From the NCBI GenBank assembly GCA_023251155.1, contig JAHEZH010000040.1, forward strand, positions 1 through 41,996: 41,996 nt of DNA, given 5' to 3'. Shown piece after piece: positions 35,267-41,996 of this stretch. The translations under genes were made by a program, and so were the position numbers. Below the pieces are notes generated by a model, which made no database searches, was not told the origin of the DNA, and saw only the letters and a list, made by a program, of their open reading frames with translations. The stretch's first letter is position 1. Each line of letters starts with the position of its first letter. This stretch comes from Flammeovirgaceae bacterium. GTDB taxonomy: Bacteria > Bacteroidota > Bacteroidia > Cytophagales > Cyclobacteriaceae.

Positions 35267-36409
35267 CTATTGATTCACTGACACCGTACTGACTGAACAG
35301 CTCGTTTCATGCCATTGTATCACATTCTTTGCTGTTCTGCCCAATGGATAAATAAGCCATAGGGTAAGGGCAAAAGAAGTTATCATTTTGATCCGATTAC
35401 TTTTGTCAATCAGCATTTTATCAATTGCGCTAAAGAATATCAGCCCTGAGAAAGGCAGGATTACTGAGACAAAGCGATCCAGTTCTTCTTCAGCTTCAAT
35501 TCGGAATAACAGAATAATTCCAAGAAGGTAGCCAAGAATAATGCAGCTCATGGCCCGTAACATCAAATCTTCTTTAAAATTCTTTTTAAGAAAAAAGAAC
35601 AGCCCTATAAGAATTACCACCATCAACACGGTCCAACTCTCCTTTAGAGGTAAATATGTCTTTAGCAATGTCCACATCATTCCCTTTAGATTATATCCTA
35701 TGTAATAAAAGAAGTCTCCTTTTTGCAATTGGAAAGGCGAAGAAAATAAAAAGGTGATGGATAAATTCCAAAGCCAAAACCCGGAGGTAGTAATGATAAA
35801 AAAGAAAAGTGCCTTTTTTATATTTTGTTGCCAAGACAACGAACCTTCAATCGCAATCCAAAGCGCTGCCCCGCTTACAATATATATCCCTGCATTCCGC
35901 TGAATACAAAGCAGAAAACCCAAAATCAGTGAAGTGACAAACGCACTGCTCAACTCTTTACTCTTGGGTAGGTAATAGGATAAAATCAGTGCCAAAAAAA
36001 TAAATAGCAACTCAGACCATAAAAACACGCTATTCATGATAAGATGAACTCCGCACATCAATGATATCATGCAAATGCCACGAACTATTTTATGTTGAAT
36101 CAATCGCTCCGCTATGATTGCCATTATCGATCCTATCGCAACAAATAGAATAAGATGAGTCCACATCATCACTTTTAAAGGTTCACGGAATAGTGACAGC
36201 AGAACGGGAAAAAGAGGCGGCCAATAAATATAAGGGTCACCCGTGATGGCGAGCAACTGTCCATGTTCCCTAAAGCTCTTGGCTGCTGATAAATAATTGT
36301 ACGAATCGTGGGTAAGTAATAAACCGCAGGAATGAGCAAACCATTGAAGCAGAGTTGAACCGGAAATAATAACTAATGCAATCCACCTCCACTGATTCAA
36401 CCTGTTCAT
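35267..36409 (-). CDS. polytopic membrane protein, GT-C glycosyltransferase-like
   Basis: 380 residues with about 9-10 hydrophobic helices. The first periplasmic loop, LLTHDSYNYLSAAKSFREHGQLLAITGDPYIYWPPLFPVLLSLF, has the Asp-rich DSYNY and the PPLFPVLL pattern of GT-C enzymes (PMT/ArnT/DUF2029 type) that use polyprenyl-phosphate sugars. It is shorter than ArnT or PMT members (500 or more), without a soluble C-terminal domain, so substrate cannot be told. The gene is AT-richer than its neighbours, as surface-polysaccharide genes often are. Divergent from fabG after 70 bases, with a low-complexity intergenic stretch. Confidence 0.65.
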   Translation of the reverse strand: MNRLNQWRWIALVIISGSTLLQWFAHSCGLLLTHDSYNYLSAAKSFREHGQLLAITGDPYIYWPPLFPVLLSLFREPLKVMMWTHLILFVAIGSIMAIIAERLIQHKIVRGICMISLMCGVHLIMNSVFLWSELLFIFLALILSYYLPKSKELSSAFVTSLILGFLLCIQRNAGIYIVSGAALWIAIEGSLSWQQNIKKALFFFIITTSGFWLWNLSITFLFSSPFQLQKGDFFYYIGYNLKGMMWTLLKTYLPLKESWTVLMVVILIGLFFFLKKNFKEDLMLRAMSCIILGYLLGIILLFRIEAEEELDRFVSVILPFSGLIFFSAIDKMLIDKSNRIKMITSFALTLWLIYPLGRTAKNVIQWHETSCSVSTVSVNQ

Positions 36410-36479
36410 GCCGGGTCGGTTTTAATAAAATAAACTTTTAAATTTAACCCGAAAATCGATTACACTTTACGAATCAATC

Positions 36480-37226
36480 ATGAATTTACTCAAAGGAAAA
36501 ACCGCCCTCGTAACAGGTGCATCAAAAGGAATTGGAAGAGCAATCGCGATTCGCTATGCAGAAGAAGGTGCTAATGTCGCCTTCACGTACCTGTCAAGCG
36601 TAGAACAAGGCCAGGCCCTGGAAGCCGAACTGGCTGCCAAAGGGGTGAAAGCAAAAGGCTATCGCTCCGATGCTTCTGATTTTACACAGGCAGAAAAACT
36701 GATCAATGATGTAGTAACCGAGTTTGGCTCACTGGACGTATTGGTGAACAACGCGGGCATTACCATGGACAACCTTCTTCTGCGCATGACGGAAGAAGCA
36801 TGGGATAAAATCATTGCCGTGAATTTAAAATCGGTATTCAATACCGTGAAGGCAGTGGCCAAACCGATGATGAAACAAAAAGGGGGCTCTATCATCAACA
36901 TGACTTCGGTGGTTGGATTGAAAGGCAACGCAGGGCAAGCCAACTATGCTGCGTCCAAAGCAGGTATTATCGGCTTTACGAAGTCCATTGCATTGGAATT
37001 AGGCTCACGCGGCATTCGCTCTAACGCGGTGGCTCCGGGTTTCATCGAAACCGAAATGACCGCCAAGCTGGACGAGAAAGTAGTGCAAGGCTGGCGCGAT
37101 GCCATACCCATGAAGCGCGGTGGCAAACCCGAAGATGTAGCTGATGCCTGTGTGTTCTTGGGATCGGATATGTCTTCTTATATATCCGGACAAGTGATAC
37201 AGGTAGATGGTGCAATGTTGACTTAG
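36480..37226 (+). CDS. fabG: 3-oxoacyl-[acyl-carrier-protein] reductase
   Basis: 248 residues, classical short-chain dehydrogenase, the usual FabG length. Reduces 3-oxoacyl-ACP with NADPH in fatty-acid elongation. Seen: TGASKGIG (residues 12-19), NNAGITMDNLLLRM (90-103), catalytic N115, S143, Y156, K160 in SVVGLKGNAGQANYAASKAG, and the typical C-terminal AFLGSDMSSYISGQVIQVDGAM-like sequence (here VFLGSDMSSYISGQ). Terminator follows at 37250. No acpP, fabF or fabD adjoins it. Confidence 0.95.
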   Translation: MNLLKGKTALVTGASKGIGRAIAIRYAEEGANVAFTYLSSVEQGQALEAELAAKGVKAKGYRSDASDFTQAEKLINDVVTEFGSLDVLVNNAGITMDNLLLRMTEEAWDKIIAVNLKSVFNTVKAVAKPMMKQKGGSIINMTSVVGLKGNAGQANYAASKAGIIGFTKSIALELGSRGIRSNAVAPGFIETEMTAKLDEKVVQGWRDAIPMKRGGKPEDVADACVFLGSDMSSYISGQVIQVDGAMLT

Positions 37227-37249
37227 TATCCTTAACTCTTTAAAAAAGC

Positions 37250-37285
37250 AAGGCCATTTCAATTTATGAGATGGCCTTATTTTTT
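37250..37285 (+). terminator. intrinsic terminator of fabG
   Basis: AAGGCCATTTC (37250-37260), 7-base loop, GAGATGGCCTT (37268-37278) and a T-run. Eleven pairs with one wobble pair. Confidence 0.8.
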
Positions 37286-37420
37286 AACCACATGCCATAA
37301 CACCAAGATCTAACATTGAAAGATATAGATTATTTAATATTAACTTAGACCAGCACTCAACAACTCTGTATGGAAGTCATCGACCTTTGCTTTAACGTTC
37401 TTGGGATACCTTAGAAGGAT

Positions 37421-38417
37421 TTGACTTATGAAAAAATTCATACATTTTTTCAGCATCCTCAATACGAAAATGATCGACTTGAGTTTAAGTCTTTCAATCA
37501 AAACAAAAAATTAAGTAATTGGTATAGTGACTTAGCTATTGAGATTTGTGCATTTCTTAATTCAGACGGAGGTATTTTGATTTGGGGAGCACCACAAGAA
37601 TCCAAAGACCAATCCGGTACTCGATACTCAAATGGCAACTTAACACCTATCTCCCCTCTAGATCCAGATGATCTTTTAAGAAGGATTGTTGGAAAGATTA
37701 GAGATGTACCTCAAAGAATTCAAATTAGGCGGTTAAACAACTCGAATGACACAGGAAGTATCTATGTATTTCAAATACACACAAGCGAGCATCGTCCCCA
37801 TCAGGCTGAGGATAAATATTATATGAGGATCGGAGGCGAAAAAAGAGCAGCTCCACATCATTATATAGAAGCAATGATGAAGCAGATAAAATACCCTAGA
37901 ATAGCTGGCCAATTGAATTTTTTATCTTTGCGATTTATAAAGAAGGGGCACAATAGTTCGAAATGGTGGTTAAGAGTCTATCTAGATGTGATTATTGAAA
38001 ATAAATCTCCTTTTCAGAATGAAGAATCCCCCCGATTCATTCTGTATTGCGAACATTCCTCTCCATTAAAAAATGGAGAGGAATGGCCCACACCTCAATA
38101 CCCTTTTAATTCCTCGCATCACTCCTAACACAAACCTAGAGGTCATTCACTATGGTGAAAGATTTCAGAGACGGTATTCACTAGGATTTGATTACGACAA
38201 CTTGAAGATTGAAGGACAAGCAAAGAATACAAGTACAGCTACTATACTTGATTACATGACTTCCTTCAGCATGACGTGTATCATATCGGTCAGATTGCTT
38301 TATCAAGAAGCGCTTTTTGAAAGTCAATCAGAATACTCCGCTGTTATTTTATCTCTGCTCTTGCAAACACTACTGTATATTTTTCACACCAGATGTGCAC
38401 GTAGTGATATTGAGTAA
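37421..38417 (+). pseudogene. frameshifted AlbA_2/Schlafen-like domain protein
   Basis: The first part (TTG at 37421 to stop at 38128, 235 residues) opens with an AlbA_2-like DNA/nucleotide-binding domain: ENDRLEFKSF, IEICAFLNSDGGILIWGAPQE, DDLLRRIVGKIRD, YYMRIGGEKRAAPHHYIEAMM. Near 38100 sense switches to the +1 frame (LIPRITPNTNLEVIHYGERFQRRYSLGFDYDNLKIEG), so one frameshift in or after CCCTTTTAATT has split the gene. The second part runs to 38417, overlapping the end of the convergent DM13 gene by 74 bases, which suggests the original C-terminus is also lost. DNA from 37290 to 38340 is visibly AT-richer than its surroundings, as in acquired genes. Schlafen/AlbA_2 proteins are often linked to defence or regulation. 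Sequencing error at one base is an alternative. Confidence 0.65.
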
Positions 38418-38769
38418 CATCACAATTAACTGGCACTGCATACGCCTGCATTCCCATGGTCGACTTCAGTGGGCCTAAGCGAATGTAATCGCTGGCATTC
38501 ACATCTTTGCTTAAATATACTTTCAGATCAGGTCCATTTTGTGATGAGAATGGATCGAAGTAAATAAATTTCTTTCCATCATTATCATACAGATGTGCCG
38601 TGCCCGATGCAACGTGATCGATTCCTTGCAGCACTCCCTTCTTCAATAGCGTGGCTTGTGACACATTAAAGTCAACTTCCGTTACCGGATTGGTTGGCAC
38701 TGCATCTTCCGGCTGGCAAGCCATTAGCATTATTACCAGCGCTATTACTGATATCCATCTCATGGTCAT
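38344..38769 (-). CDS. DM13-domain lipoprotein
   Basis: 141 residues. Lipoprotein signal peptide (VIALVIMLMAC, then QPEDA). The remainder is one DM13 domain: GTAHLYDNDGKKFIYFDPFSSQNGPDLKVYLSKDV, RLGPLKSTMGMQAYAVPVNCDVTQYHYVHIWCEKYTVVFARAEI. The conserved NGPDLxVYL and IWCxxYxVVF motifs, with the Cys proposed for redox or haem-linked chemistry in this family, are intact. The start overlaps the TGA of the barrel gene (ATGA, 38766-38769). Its 3' end is overlapped by the broken AlbA_2-like gene, but the domain is complete. Confidence 0.88.
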   Translation of the reverse strand: MTMRWISVIALVIMLMACQPEDAVPTNPVTEVDFNVSQATLLKKGVLQGIDHVASGTAHLYDNDGKKFIYFDPFSSQNGPDLKVYLSKDVNASDYIRLGPLKSTMGMQAYAVPVNCDVTQYHYVHIWCEKYTVVFARAEIK

Positions 38770-39491
38770 CTGTTTTTTAGTTGATACGATACACCCAAAG
38801 CAAAGAGCAGTGATTTATTTCTGAAGCGATCATTGGCGGAAGGAAACTGTTGCACTTCCGTTACGGTAGTATACTCGGTAAACAAAAATTGGGCACCGGC
38901 TTTCAATGCCCATGTGTCGTTGATTAAATACTTACCATATAATTCAGAGTTCAGGCTTCCACGATCATTATCACTAATCAGGAGCACATTAAAAGAAGTG
39001 GGATTTCCTTCGGTATTCTTCCCCTGGTATCCATTGATGTAATTTCCTTTTTGCTTCGATCCAAAAGAAAATCCAATAGCGTCAATGTTAAATCCAACAA
39101 TAACTTTCGCAGACACACGATAATCAATATTAATACTCGCATTAACCGATGTAATCTGTGGCGATTTCACCAGCAGGCTATCGATGTTAGCAGTCACATT
39201 TTCTTTGAAGAAGATGAGCGGACTTGTGCTTTCAGAGGTCAGGCTGGCAGGAGCGGTAATGTAGTATTGATTGGCTCCGAGATACGAAGTGATTCTACCT
39301 CCTAGTCCTACACCTAATTTTTTATTCGCGCCCAAACGCCAGTTGTGAATGAATAAAAGCGACAAACTTCCTTCATGATTACCAATCGCAAAGGCGGCAT
39401 CGGCAAAAGTGTTGCTCGTTACACTCTGGCTTTGTGCGAACACTGCTGTGAGTTGAATTAATCCGATTACAACTGCAATTGCACTTTTCAT
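38766..39491 (-). CDS. outer-membrane beta-barrel protein
   Basis: 241 residues. Signal peptide (AIAVVIGLIQLTAVFAQ). The rest is composed of alternating polar/hydrophobic strands with a typical last strand ending LLFALGVSYQLKNR. I recognise no narrower family. It is translationally coupled to the DM13 lipoprotein, so the two probably work together: an outer-membrane barrel with a small redox-like lipoprotein. No transporter or cytochrome gene is adjacent. Divergent from the methionine operon. Confidence 0.75.
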   Translation of the reverse strand: MKSAIAVVIGLIQLTAVFAQSQSVTSNTFADAAFAIGNHEGSLSLLFIHNWRLGANKKLGVGLGGRITSYLGANQYYITAPASLTSESTSPLIFFKENVTANIDSLLVKSPQITSVNASINIDYRVSAKVIVGFNIDAIGFSFGSKQKGNYINGYQGKNTEGNPTSFNVLLISDNDRGSLNSELYGKYLINDTWALKAGAQFLFTEYTTVTEVQQFPSANDRFRNKSLLFALGVSYQLKNR

Positions 39492-39655
39492 TTTACTATT
39501 TTGAGATCAGTTCATCAATTTTACGAATCGTATTCTCCCCCGCTTGTCGCCCGAAAGACAACCGTAGAGGTTCGTTTTTCTTTTTTCTACCTTCTGACCG
39601 TCAGCACATTACTACCTAACGAAAGTGAGGGGATAAAAAATTTTTTAACATTTCG

Positions 39656-39687
39656 TTTGGAAACTCTACCAATCCCCTCTACGTTTG
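39656..39687 (+). promoter_or_regulatory. promoter of the methionine operon
   Basis: TTTG (39656-39659), 20-base spacer, TACGTTTG (39680-39687): a full match to the Bacteroidota -33/-7 promoter TTTG-N19/20-TAnnTTTG. Transcription should begin near 39694, about 27 bases before the riboswitch. Confidence 0.75.
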
Positions 39688-39720
39688 TGTCATCAGATCG
39701 ATAAAGCACTTCGCCTAATC

Positions 39721-39831
39721 GATTTATAAAGAAGCGCTGAGAGAACAGGCTCTAAGATGCGCTAGCAACCCTCTGAATAAAGTTTGGAAAGGTGCTAAAG
39801 CCTGTCCGCCAGGTGGCGGAAACGATAAACC
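39721..39831 (+). ncRNA. SAM-I (S-box) riboswitch
   Basis: About 110 bases ahead of metY-metX. Signatures: the P1 strand GATTTAT (39721-39727) pairing with ATAAACC (39825-39831), AGCGC (39733-39737) with GCGCT in P2, GAG...CTC of the internal arm, the conserved TAGCAACC, the AAAGGTGCTAA core (39788-39798), and a P4 hairpin CCGCC-AGGT-GGCGG (39806-39819). SAM binding should reduce expression of the methionine genes downstream. No terminator hairpin with U-tract follows directly, so control may be on translation of the leader ORF starting 10 bases after P1, or by another route. Confidence 0.85.
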
Positions 39832-39840
39832 GATTATCAA

Positions 39841-39990
39841 ATGAAAAACACATTCAAGCAAAAACTGAAGTCCGGCTCAAGGAGCTTTGTCAACACGATC
39901 ACTGATTTCTTCCAATTCATTTCCCTTTCTATCGAACAGATGCGTACACCCGCACCCGCGTGTTGTATTTGTATCTGCTGTTGCTGTTAA
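39841..39990 (+). CDS. cysteine-rich leader peptide (49 residues)
   Basis: ATG at 39841, ten bases after the riboswitch P1 stem, stop TAA at 39988-39990. The N-terminal 40 residues are basic and amphipathic (MKNTFKQKLKSGSRSFVN...); the last nine are CCICICCCC, seven Cys in nine codons. No export signal. A Cys-codon run just before the stop, in a leader ahead of sulfur amino-acid genes, is the layout of an amino-acid-sensing leader peptide: ribosomes would pause there when Cys-tRNA is scarce. The use of both TGT and TGC rules out a simple repeat artefact. The role is inference; I do not recall a named family. Confidence 0.65.
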   Translation: MKNTFKQKLKSGSRSFVNTITDFFQFISLSIEQMRTPAPACCICICCCC

Positions 39991-40054
39991 GCGATATTCT
40001 TTTTAGTCGCTACAGCAAACGCTTTGACCGCTTCAGGTTTCAGCTAGCGCTGTA
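39983..40054 (+). promoter_or_regulatory. alternative RNA folds after the leader ORF (possible attenuator)
   Basis: Three competing pairings are visible: GCTG and AAGCG (39983-39986, 39989-39993, inside the last Cys codons and stop) with CGCTT and CAGC (40029-40033, 40041-40044); AGCGA (39990-39994) with TCGCT (40007-40011); and TACAGC (40011-40016) with GCTGTA (40049-40054). Ribosome position on the Cys codons would decide which form. No U-tract follows, so a terminator is unlikely. Confidence 0.35.
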
Positions 40055-40085
40055 TGTGCTCCAAATCAATTTATCAATCATTTAA

Positions 40086-41420
<1,335 letters not shown>

Positions 41421-41422
41421 GA

Positions 41423-41996
41423 ATGTTGAAAGTAGACCATTTATATCATCATCCCGATGTATTTCAGTTAGAGTCCGGGGGGCAACTCCCGGGCTTTCAA
41501 TTGAAGTACACTACGCTGGGACAACTTAATAAAGATGGCAGCAATGTGGTCTGGGTATGTCATGCGCTTACGGGCAGCTCCGACTTCACATCATGGTGGC
41601 CCGACTTATTTACAGAAGACAGTCCGTTTAACCCACGCGACCATTTTATTATCTGTGCCAATGCAATCGGCAGCTGCTATGGTTCCACCGGCCCGCTTTC
41701 CATTCATCCGGAAACGGGTGAGCCATTTTATCATCGCTTCCCATTAATTACTAACCGTGATGTAGTAAATGCGTTTGACCTGCTGCGGCAGGAACTAAAA
41801 ATCAACCGCATCCATACTGCTATTGGCGGATCACTGGGCGGACAGCAGGTATTAGAGTGGGCTATTGCCCAGCCCGAAGTTTTTGAAAACATTGTTCCCA
41901 TTGCCTGCACAGCAACATTATCGCCCTGGGTGATTGCGTTCAACGAAACGCAACGCATGGCCATCGCGGCCGACCCGACATGGAAAGAAAATGATG
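41423..41996 (+). CDS. metX: homoserine O-acetyltransferase, 5' part (runs off the window)
   Basis: 191 codons are present; the gene continues beyond base 41996. Alpha/beta-hydrolase fold enzyme that acetylates homoserine with acetyl-CoA, feeding metY. Seen: GFQLKYTTLGQLNKDGSNVVWVCHALTGSSD (oxyanion-side strand), ANAIGSCYGSTGP, and the nucleophile elbow IGGSLGGQQVLEW with the catalytic Ser. The start ATG at 41423 is two bases after the metY stop. The catalytic Asp and His lie outside the window. Confidence 0.93.
   Translation, partial: MLKVDHLYHHPDVFQLESGGQLPGFQLKYTTLGQLNKDGSNVVWVCHALTGSSDFTSWWPDLFTEDSPFNPRDHFIICANAIGSCYGSTGPLSIHPETGEPFYHRFPLITNRDVVNAFDLLRQELKINRIHTAIGGSLGGQQVLEWAIAQPEVFENIVPIACTATLSPWVIAFNETQRMAIAADPTWKEND

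Noticed and set aside
39501..39704. 67-codon plus-strand ORF
   Set aside because: It contains the -33/-7 promoter of the methionine operon and has no protein-like pattern.

Overview
The window looks like chromosome of a free-living Bacteroidota, most likely the order Cytophagales. The signs are: promoters of the TTTG / TAnnTTTG type (clearest at 39656-39687), no evident Shine-Dalgarno sequences, an Oar-like TonB-dependent receptor with a carboxypeptidase-like N-terminal domain, a RskA-like anti-sigma factor beside an ECF sigma factor, many Sec signal peptides ending in AQ or SQ, and a SAM riboswitch before metY-metX. Most genes are housekeeping or cell-envelope genes. The accessory parts are the left end (1-7700) and an AT-rich patch near 37300-38340. 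I found no tRNA, rRNA, CRISPR array, transposase or prophage.

Left end (1-7700, minus strand). A probable outer-membrane barrel gene without an ATG start, a small four-helix-bundle gene of the 23S rRNA intervening-sequence/Avd-like type, a 1.6-kb-residue secreted polymorphic toxin and its putative immunity gene lie head to tail. The four-helix gene is bracketed by inverted G/C-rich repeats. A further copy of the same repeat sits in frame inside the toxin gene. The toxin carries an FN3-type domain, a zinc-metallopeptidase motif and a C-terminal nuclease-like cassette. Base composition becomes AT-rich in the cassette and the immunity gene.

7.8-22 kb: an Oar-like receptor, a secreted EEP-family hydrolase, isocitrate dehydrogenase, a CAP-domain protein whose N-terminal linker is encoded by repeat DNA, a SUFU-like protein, an M1-type lipoprotein peptidase, an HD phosphohydrolase coupled to acylphosphatase, a DUF4440 lipoprotein, a PEP mutase/isocitrate lyase-family enzyme, a GyrI-like protein and a thioredoxin-fold protein.

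22-35 kb: a GAPN-like aldehyde dehydrogenase overlapping deoC; two paralogous small secreted basic proteins ending in YCxxCxIRH on either side of an MscS channel; a staphylococcal-nuclease-like protein with altered catalytic positions; a giant TPR protein with an exact 238-residue super-repeat (7 TPRs); an ECF sigma/anti-sigma pair; and lipoamide dehydrogenase.

35-42 kb: a GT-C-like membrane protein, fabG, a frameshifted AlbA_2/Schlafen-like gene in AT-rich DNA, and a coupled beta-barrel/DM13 lipoprotein pair. Last comes a methionine operon with promoter, SAM-I riboswitch, a 49-codon leader ORF ending CCICICCCC, metY and the start of metX. This layered control region, with SAM sensing followed by a cysteine-codon leader, is the most striking regulatory structure in the window. 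The repeat-flanked four-helix gene and the YFGHKK/YCxxCxIRH protein pair are the best candidates for undescribed elements.
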